A DNA stretch of 64,000 nt from Eopsaltria australis (lineage: Eukaryota > Chordata > Aves > Passeriformes > Petroicidae). The notes under the pieces were generated by a model. It worked only from the letters and a program-made list of their open reading frames with translations, was not told where the DNA came from and searched no databases. A program made the translations under genes and the position numbers. The stretch spans positions 1-64,000 of the forward strand of contig JAVTVJ010000556.1 of the NCBI GenBank assembly GCA_034509425.1, read 5' to 3'. Of the stretch, positions 48,301-59,092 are shown in pieces. The stretch's first letter is position 1; the number at the start of each line of letters is the position of its first letter.

Positions 48301-51300
48301 TGAGCCTGGCTGCCACCACCAGAGCTGCTCTGCTGTCCTTGCTGGGGCTCTGTGGGGCTGCAGTGTGGCCACTGCCCCACGCCTGCCTTCTGCCACCCTC
48401 AGCTCCAGGCTCACCTCCCTCCACAGAGCCAGCCCCCACAGCTGGCACGCTGATGGATGCTGACATCCCTGATGTTCCCTGTGGTTCTGGTTGTCACCAG
48501 CAGAGTGAAACCACAGCTGGAAATGGCCATCATTGATCAGGCAGAACAGAAAGGAAGGAGCTCTCCCATAGGAATGTGAAGCAACGATGGGCAGCAGCAT
48601 TCCTGCATGGATCTGCCACATACCAAAGTATCTTAATGTGTGCTAGAGCAGTGAGGGATGTTCCACACACGGCAGGAGGCCATGGGAAAGGGGAATTGAG
48701 CTCTTTGTTCCCAGGATGGGCTGCAAAGTCATTCTGTATTCTCATAGCTACCAAAAAACCATGGGCTGTTTGGGTCGAAGACCCCACGAGCCTCCTTGAA
48801 TTCTCTGTGCCTCACTTTGTGAGCTCAGTGATCACATTGCAGCTGAGGGTCTTGTACAAATGGCACTGCCTGTGTGCTCCATGCCCTTGTCACCGTGCCA
48901 GGGTGGGTGCCCTGGGGCCTTGGCTGCTCGCTGTGGGGACAGGGCAGTGCTGCAGTGCTCGGGGGAAGAGCATCCCTTGGGGACATGCAGCAATTCAGCT
49001 GAAGGTGAGATTGTACCTATCACTACCTGCAGGGCAAAGCTGGGAAGTGCCAGGGGACAAGAGTGTGCTGGGCTGGGCTGAAATGCCTTTGAAGAGCAGG
49101 ATGAACAAGTCCAGGCATGCCAGAAATGCCCTGAGCCCTGTCTGTAGTGACTCAAGTGGCTGGGCTCTGCTGCTCACTGTGTACCCTGGGCAGGTGACTG
49201 GTGCTGGGATGGGCACCCTTCACCTTGCTTTAAACTCTGTTGCTCAGGTGTTGCCACAGCTGAGAGCATTCCAAAATCCCTGCAGAGCACAGCCCTGCCT
49301 GAGGAGCTTGGGGGAATGAGGCTTTGCTGGCAGGGCTGCTGGTGCTGACTGGCTCAAAGCCAGCATCTGCATTTGGTACGTGGAGGTACCTCCAAAGGGA
49401 ACCGTGCAGAAGCCTTGTTTTGACATCTCAAGGCTTTAATAAAGTCTGGAGGTTTGCCTAGGCAGGATGAAGCTTGGCTACAGCACAGGCACTTTGGCCA
49501 GTCGTGTTTTAACCCAAATTCTCCTCGCTGCTGTAAATTTTTTAGTATAAACCCACTCTCAATGCTGACTTGCTTGTCTCATGCACAGGAGGAAAAGAAA
49601 CCATCCAGAGTGGGGTGATTTCTGAGCAGCTGAAGCTCGGGTGCATCTCCTGATGTGCTCCCCAGCCTTTGCTGTCCTCTCTTCCAAAGCATTTCTGGAG
49701 CCTTGGAGGATGAGGCAGAGCCAGAGCTCTGGGATGCAGTGCAGAATGTCTCTTCTGGTGACACTTCCATGGGAGGCTGGGGTCAGAGAGAGAAATGGTG
49801 CAGTGCCACTGCAAGGCTTTGTGCTTCTCACAGATTGGGTTTGGAGTCTGTGTGGTGGTGGAGCCGTGTGGGTGATGCAGACAGAGAGAAGGAGAGGCAG
49901 TGAGATGAGGAGGTGGAGACACAGGATGTCCTGGCAGAGGTCACAGGGATGCCCACAGCTGCAGAGGGACCACGGATGAACTCAGATCCTCTGTGTCAAG
50001 GTGTGATGGAGCTCAGGGGCAGAGGTGGAAGGATTAGGGCAGAGTTGTGGTTGGCTTTGGGTTCTGGTTGGGGAAGTCAGGTGGGTGGAGTGGGAGGCTG
50101 GGAGTGGGGAGGATGGAATATAGCTCCTGGAAACAGGAATTTTGCCTGGTTTTATGCTAGGGTAAATCCCTCCAAAGCCACACCAACCCCCATGAGCCAG
50201 CACAGCCTGGGGATGGAGAGACACCACAGGTCAGGCAGGAAACCTGACGTGATTAATGCAAATAGCAAGAAAACACTTCCCATGGCAGCACTGGGCTTCT
50301 ACCATCCCTAAAGTCACCCCCCAGAGACAGCTGGGTACCCTTGCTAATCCAGGATGTTTTGGTTGCCTAGCTTGCTCTCATGTTTGCCCCTGTGGGTAGT
50401 AGAGGAAGAGAATACAAGAACACAAATAAAGCTGAGACTCTGAGAATGTTTGCACAGAAGGCTTGGTGACAGCTTGGGACCTGGCCTGGATGGCACTGAG
50501 CCCCTTCCCCAAACACCCAAGGCTCTCAGCTCCTGCCCTGGGAGCCCCTGGCAGGCTGCTGCTTGCCCCCAAAGCAGTGGGGTGTTAATACACATGGCTC
50601 CCTTGGTTTGGGACCTCCCCTTCCCAGACCTCCAGCAGCAAGGAATTGGGGCAGGCATGGCTGGGGGATTGGAAGAAAATGCTGCAGTTTCACTTATTTA
50701 TTTGCATGCTGAGCACAGTGAGAGCCTGGTGTGTGTGCTGGCTCTTGTTCGAGGGCAGATGCTGATGGAGTTGTTTGGCTCCTGGAGCTCTGAGCCCCGC
50801 TATTGTGAGCAAGATTTGAACCTTTGCAGGTGTGCTGGGAATAGCCCAAAGCACCTTGTCTCGGTGGCTGGCCAGAGGAATTCGTGGCTGTTATATCTGG
50901 GAGGCAGGCAATGATTACAAATCAATGACTCCACTCCCAGAGTGATCCATCATTAACCTGGGAATTCAGCTCTTTCCTTGGCTCTCTCCATCGGCAGCTC
51001 CCGTTCCTGTAGCATCTCAAGTGTCTTACCCATTTTGAATCATTGGCTAGCCATGGATGTAGCTGAGGAGGAGTGGAAGGACAGATGCACTCAGACGTGG
51101 CTGGGCAGCTCAGGGGAGAGAGGGGAATTTTTTGAAGGGGAATGGAGCACCTTGAGGGTGAGCAGAGCTTGGCTGCAGACTGGGGAGCAATGCTGCCAGC
51201 AAGACCCAGGGCACAGCAGTGCTCTCTGTGCTCACTGATGTCCCTGTTGGGCTGGGAAATGCTCCATGTTTTTGCCTGGCTGAGCACAAAGTGGGGTGGA

Positions 51301-51407
51301 AAGAAATAAAAACACCAACCTGTTCCCAGCCAGACCAAAGCAGGGGTTATTTAGCGGTCCAGTGGGGAGGTTTTAATGATCCCAAACATCCCAGGACAGT
51401 CTATTCT
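45323..51407. other. Intergenic, no gene seen
   Basis: About 6 kb of unique, mostly GC-balanced to GC-rich DNA. It contains a 19-bp direct repeat GCCAGCAGGGGCCCTGGCA at 46642-46660 and 46806-46824, a perfect octamer ATGCAAAT at 46693-46700, a short CAT run at about 47363-47376, and a 247-codon open frame at 48576-49319 without recognisable domains. Plus strand is G-rich at about 49870-50110. Confidence 0.45.
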
Positions 51408-51822
51408 TACGAATAATTTATAGCACTTAGCACTTTCACATGTTCTTAGCATTTTGCAGGCATTAACCAGAGACTGGGGCTGCTTCAGAGCAGGGGCTGG
51501 CACTGTGGTCTCATCCAGGCCCAGCAGAGGGGCAGGGACTCTCCACAGCCTGGAGAGCCAATTCATCATTCATCCTGCCCACCTCTGCCTGTTTTCCTGC
51601 CCCTTGTCCCACCTCATGGTTTCCCTCTCCAAACTAGACCATGTCTCTTGTGCAGACTTGCTTTACAGCAGCTGCTGGCCTGGGGACCACGGCTATTTCA
51701 CCAGCAAATACAGCAAATAATCACAGCAGCTAGGCAGGGAATTGGTTCCATCTCACAAATGAGACAGCTGGCACAGAAAGAAGAGCTAACTGGTGAGCTA
51801 AGAACACATTTCCCAGCTCCAA
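51408..51822 (-). mobile_element. Possible MIR-type SINE relic, split
   Basis: On the plus strand, ATAGCACTTAGCACTTTCAC and AGCATTTTGCAGGCATTAAC (51420-51468) resemble the 3' part of a reversed MIR. About 270 bp later, TTCCATCTCACAAATGAGAC and GCTGGCACAGAAAGAAGAGC (51744-51790) resemble its reversed core (the usual TTTACAGATGAGGAAACTGA region). The middle is not MIR-like, so an insertion or two independent fragments are both possible. Confidence 0.45.
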
Positions 51823-54233
51823 CCTTCTCTTCCCGGCCCTACAGTGATCCTTCCAGAGAATATCTTAGATCACAACATGTTCAGAGAGTCTAGGAAGCTA
51901 AAAGGCAGCCTCTGTGCTCCCAGAAATGCTCCTTGGCTTGGATTTGGCTTACACGAAAATGAGTGGCCCACACAGAGAGCACAGCCAGGTCTGCATCACC
52001 CCTGGCTGCTGCCCCTGCTGGGTTTGTCACTGCAGCCTCTGCTGTCACCTGCAGACCCTTCCAGCCTTTACCCAGGGGCAGGGACACACAGCAGCTGAGC
52101 CTCCAGAGCAGCAGGATGGACTCTGCAGGGTGCTGAGCTGGAAGATGAAGTGAGAAACACACATCTGCAAGCCTGCTGCTGCTGCTGCACCCCTGCAGTC
52201 CTTCCCCCTTCCTGCCCCCCCAGAGCTGCCCACACTCCCCTCTGCAAGGCTGCAAGGAGCAGGGTGGTGGGAGCTGTGGCCACGGCAGGGACAGGTGGGG
52301 AAACCTGCTGGGAAGGGTCCCTGTCACCCCCAGGGAGCTCAGAAGGTTTGGAGGAAAGTGGTTCACATGTGGAACTGAAAGTGAAGCAGGGGGAACTCGC
52401 AGTGAGCAGCCAGTGCTGGCCAGCAGCTATTTAAAGCTTCAGATGCAGCTGAGCTGCAGCTGGCCATGAAGGAGGGGCAGCTTGCACAGACACACCCAGG
52501 ACTGCTTTGAACGGGGCTTTGGAACTCTGCTGGGCACAGCAGAGGTCAGCAGGGCTGGGAACCACCCCAGAAGCCAAGGAAAATTGGGCTGTTTGAGGAA
52601 GGAGCAGGTCATGCCTGGTGGCCCATCAGCTCTGGCTGAACAGCACATGGGACCAGAGCCAGGGAGATGAAGGCTTTTCCAGGGGCCACTCAAGACTGGA
52701 CAGGAACTGCAATCCTGCTCTTGTGCACAGACACAGAGCTATTGCAAAACCTCCAAACAGGCTGCTTGGTTCTCAGGAGGAATTCAAACAAGCTGAGAGA
52801 TGTGTTGGTGTGGAAATGACAACTGTAACATTCCTTGTTAGTCCTCGAGACAGGGCAAGTCTTCCCATATCATGACTCTGTTCCCAGAGAGGTCTGCAGC
52901 CAGGGTTTTGGCTACCTGCAGGCTCTAGATGAGCCCAATCCTCCCTCAGATGGGGGTCCTGGCTGGTGGCATCCAAAGCCTGGCTTAGGTTGCCCTCTTC
53001 TCCCTCTTTCCACCTTTCATATCCACACAGATCCCACCTAAAAGCAGCTGTGGTCCTATTTCACCAGGTTTTTTTTTTTATTTTCAGAGCAGGCACAACA
53101 GTTTAGTAGAGAGCAAAGCATCTCAAACACCTTCTTATTTCCCAGCCCAACCCTTGCATCATTTGTACAAAAATCTGGCAATGCCTGTAATTGTTTATGT
53201 GAAAAAGTCCCATCAGAAAAGTGTTTTAGCACTGGACTTTGGTTTTGTTTTTCAAATGTGATTTGTCAGGATGAACCACTACAAATCTCTGGGGCCCTCT
53301 GGCAGGCGTTTCCAAGACCCCTGCCTGGCTGTAAGCTATTTGGGATCCCTCACACAGCATTTTAACCCTCCCTCCCAGTGCTCCACAGTGAGAAGCTGTC
53401 TCCAGCACCCAAGTGCTCACTACAGAGCCAGTTTTCCAACTGCCTGAGCTGAATTTGGTTTTATGGAACTAATGCTAGGCTTTGCTACTACAAGAAAATT
53501 ACAGCAATTCCCTTCCATCACTGATATTGTCCCCTTGAAGGCATTTGGAGGCGGAACTCTTGTCCCTGCTGAACCATCCCTTTTCACTCCATGCGCTTCC
53601 CTCCTCACACTTCCCATCCTCGAGTTGCTTTCATCAGCCAGTCATCAGCTTCTGAGCACATTTGGGTCATCTTTCCACTCCTCTGATCTCCCTTTGGGAG
53701 CAGGATCATCCAGAGGCTCAAGGAATTCCCATCCAGGCAAGGGGGCACAGCCACCCTCTGGCCGTGGTGCCCTGGGCAGGGCTTAGGGAGTATTTGGGAT
53801 CCTTGTCTGGATGCTGGCACTGATCTGAGTGACAGCAGAGAGTGAAGGGACCAGGAGAGGAGGAAAAGCTGGCAGGTGTCCAGCTGGGACAGTCGGGGAG
53901 GGGAGGGGAGGGTGGGTGGCCTGAACACCCTGCTCTCAGTCTGTTGTTGTAGTGCCAGCTAATGAAATTTAACTTATTACTGACCAGATTCTGCTGTCTC
54001 TGCCTCAGAAACAATCTTTGTGGCTGCTGCGAGTTGTTTTCAATAGTTCTTAACTTCCAAGATCTTTATTTTTTATATTAATACATAAAACGATTTAATT
54101 TTTGGACTGAATCAAGCCAAATGGACTTTGTTCTCCCCTGGAAGCTGTTTATGTAACATCTGTTTTAAGCAGTTTAAAACTCTGCCCGTTGAACTGCGTG
54201 AAATAAAACGCCAAAATGACTGTATTTGTTGTG
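51823..54233. other. Intergenic, no gene seen
   Basis: Unique intergenic sequence. T run at about 53070-53078. G+C and CpG start to rise after about 54300 toward the ADA2 promoter. Confidence 0.45.
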
Positions 54234-54275
<42 letters not shown>

Positions 54276-54276
54276 T
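54234..54276. repeat. (ATT)14 microsatellite
   Basis: Uninterrupted ATT units, 43 bases, about 0.6 kb upstream of the putative ADA2 start. Perfect structure suggests length polymorphism. Confidence 0.98.
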
Positions 54277-54779
54277 TAAAACAAGTCCATCCCCCCTCCA
54301 CCTGACTTATTCCCAGGCTCGAGCTTAGCCCTGCGTGTGTCAGGGCAGCCGGCTGGATTGATGCCTGATCCGCAGAGCTGGCAGAGACCGGGCGAGAGCA
54401 TTTCAAGGTACAAATCGCTGCTTTCTCAGATGTAAAAGCATTAGCAGCAGAGTTAGCAGCGTCGCTGGCACCAAACGCTCTGTACCAGATTAAATATCCA
54501 AGCTCGTGTGTATTCCTGGGGCAGTCCGAGCAGGGTTTGGAGTTTCCCTGCCGCAGGAACGCGAGCCGGAGCGCTTCTCCCAGGATGTTTCAAAGCTGCA
54601 CGCGTGTGCCAGGAGCTCGGGTCGGCTGCACAGAAAACAGAAAAGCCCTTGGTGTCCTCGCTGGCAGGCAGGGATGGGTTAAAGAGCTGGGGGGTTCCTG
54701 CACGGGGAAAGCGACCCCGCTTTTTTGGCAGCCCGGCTCCCTCCAGCCGCTGCCCGTGTCCCACTTTCTCATAACCTCC

Positions 54780-54877
54780 GCTGCCTCCTCCTCCTCCTTA
54801 GATATTCATGAAGCAGTGCAGCTGGGGTGAAATAAAAGCCGAGCGAGCCGGGGCGGCAGCACAGGAACAGGAACTCG
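54780..54877 (+). promoter_or_regulatory. ADA2: Putative ADA2 promoter and start of non-coding exon 1
   Basis: The first coding exon lacks promoter features, so an upstream leader exon is expected (human ADA2 also has one). Here CpG density rises, an AT-rich GTGAAATAAAAGCC at 54828-54841 could act as a TATA-like element, and GGCAGCACAGGAACAGGAAC supplies two AGGAAC ETS-type cores, which fits a myeloid gene. Two possible donors end the exon: CTCG/GTGAGT at 54877/54878 and ACA/GTAAGTGA at 55007/55008. The start site and the choice of donor are inferred, not seen. Confidence 0.45.
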
Positions 54878-54902
54878 GTGAGTCGGGCTCGGCAGGAGCC
54901 GG

Positions 54903-54942
54903 CTCTGTCCCTCTGTCCCTCTGTCCCTCTGTCCCTCTGTCC
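54903..54942. repeat. (CTCTGTCC)5 octanucleotide repeat
   Basis: Five perfect 8-bp units. They lie between the two candidate ADA2 exon 1 donors, so they are either in the 5' leader or at the start of intron 1. Confidence 0.95.
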
Positions 54943-55948
54943 GTGCCGGGACCGCAGCGACAGCAGCGCTCCCGGAGCTCTGGATGCCGGCAGCAGGAGA
55001 GCGAACAGTAAGTGAGGCAGTCCCACCACGGAGAAGATCACTCTTGGTTTGGGATGTTTCCTTCTCTAAGCTCAGAGCCAGGCCTGCTCTGCTCTTTCCC
55101 CCAGCATTCCTTCATCCCGTGGGAGCCACTGGAGGGGCTGGGGATGTCCTGGACCCACAGGTGGAGGAGAGGCTGGAAGCAGAAGACACATGCACAAGGA
55201 GGGCCTTTCTATATAATTCACATTATTATTTCAGAATATTGAGCCCTTCTCCAGGCTGTTTTGCTCTGGAGAGATGGGCGTGGAGGGTCACTAAAGCCTG
55301 GTGCTGAAGGATTATATTGCAGTTGTGCTTTTTGGGGGGAGGGAGAGCTCTCAGAGCTCACGTGTGCCTGTCTCCTGTGATCTCTTACTGCTCCCATGCT
55401 CTCACTTCCATCCCCTTTCTTTTGGGATGGCAAGGAGAGGACACACCTCTGTAACTGCAGAGGAAGCCTTGGGGTTTTCTGCCCATAAATTAACCCTTCT
55501 GATAGCTGGAATTTACTAAAAGGGTGCAACAGGATCTTCTGTCGACAGGAGGGAATTGGGATCTGATTAGCCCAGTGCAGCCCCTTTCCTTGGGCATTAT
55601 CAGCACAGCCAGCACCCCTTATTCAGTGAGGGCTCCATCCCAGCCTGCAAGCGGAATCCTGATCCCATCAATCCCAAAAAAAGAGCAATATCTCTTCACC
55701 CTACAGCCTTGCTGTGTGTAACCAGCAGCCACAGGGAGTGTGCTGGTACACAGCCCTAAATTCAGGGGACACTGGTACCAAGTGCTCCTGCCAGAACTGA
55801 GCATCCCATTAACCCACTGCAGGATGGGCCAACAGCCCATTAATAATAAATAAATAAATTATAATAATAGCATCCCATTGCTGAGGTGCCACCTTCTGAC
55901 CTCTGCTGATGCTTCAGTCTTTTCTCCCCATCAAGGTGCAGCTCTAAG

Positions 55949-56261
55949 ATGAAACCCCCACCTGGGCAAGGCGTAAGGCTGGCCTACCTTCTGCTGAGCC
56001 TGGCTTCCCTGTGCCTTCCCAGCCCTCTCTGGAAGGACCGGGACTCCCTGATGCAGGAGGAGAAAGCCCATCAGACAGGAGGCAACTTGGTGCTGAGCAG
56101 GCAGGAGCAGCAGCTCAGCACAAAGCTCGTGAACCTCAAGAAGAAGGAAGTGGAGACAGCCATGAGCACGGGGCAGTTTCCTCCAAGCATGCACTTTTTC
56201 CGGGCAAAAAGCCTCATTGATCAGAGCGCGGTGTTCAGCATCTTAAAGCGCATGCCTAAAG
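55949..56261 (+). CDS. ADA2: ADA2 first coding exon (exon 2)
   Basis: Encodes residues 1-104 and the first base of codon 105 of adenosine deaminase 2 (CECR1), the secreted, dimeric enzyme that deaminates adenosine and 2'-deoxyadenosine outside cells (family knowledge). Residues 1-26 form a signal peptide with hydrophobic core at 11-23. The following charged helical region matches the N-terminal dimerisation domain of this ADGF subfamily. FPPSMHFF at 77-84 and the SxVFxILKRMPKG ending are near-identical to human ADA2. The acceptor is probably the AG at 55934-55935 after a CTTTTCTCCCC tract (AG at 55940-55941 is an alternative). The ATG has A at -3. The donor is G/GTAGGC at 56261/56262, phase 1, as required by exon 3. 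The frame stays open into the intron up to 56509. Confidence 0.95.
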
Positions 56262-56879
56262 GTAGGCTGGGCCTAAGGAGTCTCATCTTACTCATCCTCT
56301 CTCAGCTTTTGCCTTCTGAGCTGGGACAAAACACGAGATGTGGGAGACAAGCTGATGGGAGCTGTAAATTGTGCTCTCTGTTCCAGGAAAAGCTCTCTGA
56401 CTCTGAGCTCAGAGACGGGGTAGGGGGAGAGAGGAAGAGGGATGGATTGGATGAATACACATTTCCAGCAATTGTGGCTTTTGGTTTAACTTACAATATG
56501 GATCCTTAAGTCTTTCAAGAGTGGAGAAGGGGCAGAGGAAGCAAAAGGCAGCAAGAAATAACAGATATTCCCATTTACTCAGCATGTCCCAGCCAGGGCC
56601 TCTCTTTTTCCCCCACACACACATTCCACAAGCAGGCTACCAACCTTGTCTCAGTCTATATCTTAGCCAAAAGTATTGTACCCCCCAAAAAGTGTTTCTG
56701 TGGGTGGTTCTGTAGCAGACCTGGAAGTCTCCTGGAAAGTCTGGGGGCACTAGAGGGGGAAGGGGCAACCTCTAACACTGCAAGTTTCTTTGTTTGTTGT
56801 GTACGAGTCAAAGCCTGTGTACTTCCAGCTCTTAAAGTGAGCCTATGAAAGGGAGAGGGAACAACTTTCTACATGGGCA

Positions 56880-57055
56880 GGTAGTGACAGGACCAGGGCA
56901 ACTGTACTGAAGTAAAAGAGGAGAGATTCAGATCAGATATCAGTAGAAGTCCTTTCACAGAGGGTAGTGAGGCACTGGAACAGCTTGCCCAGAGAGGCTG
57001 TGGCTGCCCCATCCCCTGTTCAAGGCCAGGCTGGATGGGGCCCTGAGCAATCTTC
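56880..57055 (+). mobile_element. CR1 fragment in ADA2 intron
   Basis: GAGATTCAGATCAGATATCA, CACAGAGGGTAGTGAGGCAC, TGGAACAGCTTGCCCAGAGA, GGCTGTGGCTGCCCCATCCC and CAAGGCCAGGCTGGATGGGG follow the CR1 3' region. The terminal segment with the 8-bp repeats is missing, so the copy is truncated at both ends. Confidence 0.92.
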
Positions 57056-58524
57056 CCAAATTCTGCCTCCCAGTCTCCGCTGTGGGATGCAGATCCCTGT
57101 CCTGCAGCATCCGAATCCTTTACCATAAACAATTAGTATGTCAGAAACATCATTATCCTTTCATGGCTGAATTGAGCAGTTAGGAATTTAAAAGTACTCC
57201 CTTCTTCACCTCCAGTATCATTGATACCAAGTGGGAGTCCAAACAAATAATTAACACTCTTCAATCCTGGTCACATTAAAATGGGTTCTTGGAATCTTTG
57301 CAAGGGCTGGAAGCTTTCAGGGCCAAGATCACAGCCTTGTTGCTGTTTGAGTAGGATCTGAGCAGAGCCCCTGGGAGCTCCTGTTGTCTCAAGCACTGTT
57401 GTAATTCCTGTTGGTGCTCACGCAGGGAAGAAGGTGACTTTGCCAGCCAGAGGAGGGTCAGACATGCCCAGCATGCCCAGCCTGGTGCAGCAGCTCTGCT
57501 GAGAGCAGCAACCACAGCTCCTCAGCATCTTTACAGCCAGACCTCTCGAGTGGGAGATCGTAGACATTAGAGTCTATGATCTATTAGATTAGTCCCCTAT
57601 AAATTACAGTCTGGAACTTAATCTAATGTCAAATACATACCAGTCTTGTTCTTGCTATTCATGTTTTCCCTTTACCCCTAAGGGCATCAAAGCTATTTTG
57701 ACTAAGAGGTCTCCCCTAGACTAATAAAATACATATCTAAGACTTCAGCTCTCACAGTATCTTCCCTTTACAAAGGTGAGGCTTAGTTCAAGCACCAATA
57801 ATACCAGGAGACTTTGGGAAAGGAGAGATTTCAGCAACATGCAATGATAAGGAAGGTGAGCATACAGAGGGTGCTTCCTGTGCCAGGAAGACTGGCAGTT
57901 GCCAACATACTGCACAATAACAGAGTGTCCCAGGGGCCCTTCGTGCTGGCCAGCAGCAGATGTACAGTGTAAGTGAGCATGCTTTTGATAAGCCACAGAA
58001 GTAAATTGTACTTCTGCATCTGAGTGCAATTCCCCAGCGTAACATGGTCTGGGATTTTGGTGTGTGCCAGAGTTTCAGAGAGCTGAAAGCAGAGACACAG
58101 ACTGGACACAAAAATTGAAGCTGGGAGCCAAAAAAGCTTAGACACAGAGCTTGTTTCAGGTGTGCTTCAGCCAGCATGCCTTATAAACTGCTGCCTCCTG
58201 AGCGAGTTCCTCTTTAAATCAGTGGGGCCTGAGCCAGCTCACAGCAAAGTCTGTCTGAAAGACCTTTAATAACTGGGAGCATTTTCCATCCCAGCAGAGA
58301 AGCAGAGCTCCCTATTGATTTTCCCCTCCTGTGCTCCCGGGGAGCTGTCACGCTCTGCCTGCCCAGTGCCTGATGTGGAGGGGCCACATCCTCCAGCCTG
58401 GGGCAGGCAGAGCAGTCACGCAGTCCTTGCTGGGAGAGATCACTCACAAGCTTCTAGAAGCATTTCCAGACGCCCCTGGATGGGCAAACAAACTGTTATC
58501 ATTCCCTACAGCTCCCTGAAAGGT

Positions 58525-58818
58525 GGTTTTAGTCAGTGGGGGTTGGTCTCTTTCTCCAGGCAGCAGCTGACAGGACGAGAGGATGCAGCCTTAAGCTGCA
58601 CCAGGAAATACAGCTTGGATGTTAGGAAGAAGATTTTACAGAAAGAGTGGTGAAATACTGGAATTGTCTGCCCAGGGAGGTGGTGGAGTCACCATCCCTG
58701 GATGTGTTTAAAGAAAGTTTGGATGTGGCACTCGGTGCCATGGCTTAGTGGAGGTGTTGGGGCATGGGTTGGACTCGATGATCTTGAAGGTCTCTTCCAA
58801 CCCGGTGATTCTGTGAAA
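58525..58818 (+). mobile_element. CR1 3' end, adjacent to ADA2 exon 3
   Basis: Well preserved avian CR1 3' end: GTTGGTCTCTTTCTCCAGGC, CAGCTTGGATGTTAGGAAGA, CCCAGGGAGGTGGTGGAGTC, ACCATCCCTGGATGTGTTTA, GGATGTGGCACTCGGTGCCA, GGGTTGGACTCGATGATCTT, then AACCCGGTGATTCTGTGAAA with a single terminal 8-bp unit. Closer to consensus than the other copies here, hence probably the youngest. Ends about 48 bases before the exon 3 acceptor. Confidence 0.95.
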
Positions 58819-58866
58819 CTTCTCCCCGGCTGCCCGGACTCATCAGGATGTCCTTTCCCCCGGCAG

Positions 58867-59092
58867 GTGCTGTGCTCCACGTGCACGACTTTGCCGTGCT
58901 GAGCGTGGGCTGGCTGGTGTACAATGCCTCCTACCTGCCCGACTGCTACCTCTGCTTCACCTCCGCGGGCTCCGTGCGATTCCGCTTCTCGCGGCCGCGC
59001 CCTCCCCGGCGGCTGCCGGCCCAGTGCTCCCAGTGGCTCCTGCTGGACACCTACCGGCAGCAGCTCAGCGACGTGGCCGAGTTCGACAGAGG
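58867..59092 (+). CDS. ADA2: ADA2 coding exon 3 (partial gene)
   Basis: Encodes codon 105 (shared) to 179 plus two bases. AVLHVHDF contains His109 and His111, equivalent to the HxH zinc ligands of the adenosine deaminase fold, and intact. Residues from about 124 enter the putative receptor-binding insertion specific to ADA2/ADGF proteins: an N-A-S sequon at 124-126 matches a human glycosylated site, and Cys134 and Cys158 match the human disulphide pair. The human sequon at NVTEFD is DVAEFD here, so that glycan site is absent. Acceptor CGGCAG at 58861-58866. Donor GG/GTGAGT at 59092/59093, phase 2. The catalytic Glu and remaining metal ligands are encoded by exons beyond the window. Confidence 0.95.

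Larger units (their letters stand above)
56262..58866 (+). other. ADA2: ADA2 intron between coding exons 2 and 3
   Basis: Bounded by a GTAGGC donor and a TTTCCCCCGGCAG acceptor. Both join in phase 1 to give ...[11 protein letters not shown]. Contains two CR1 copies. The rest is unique sequence without a recognisable exon. Confidence 0.93.

Noticed and set aside
54128..54406. Frames with poly-Tyr or poly-Ile
   Set aside because: Direct translation of the ATT microsatellite.
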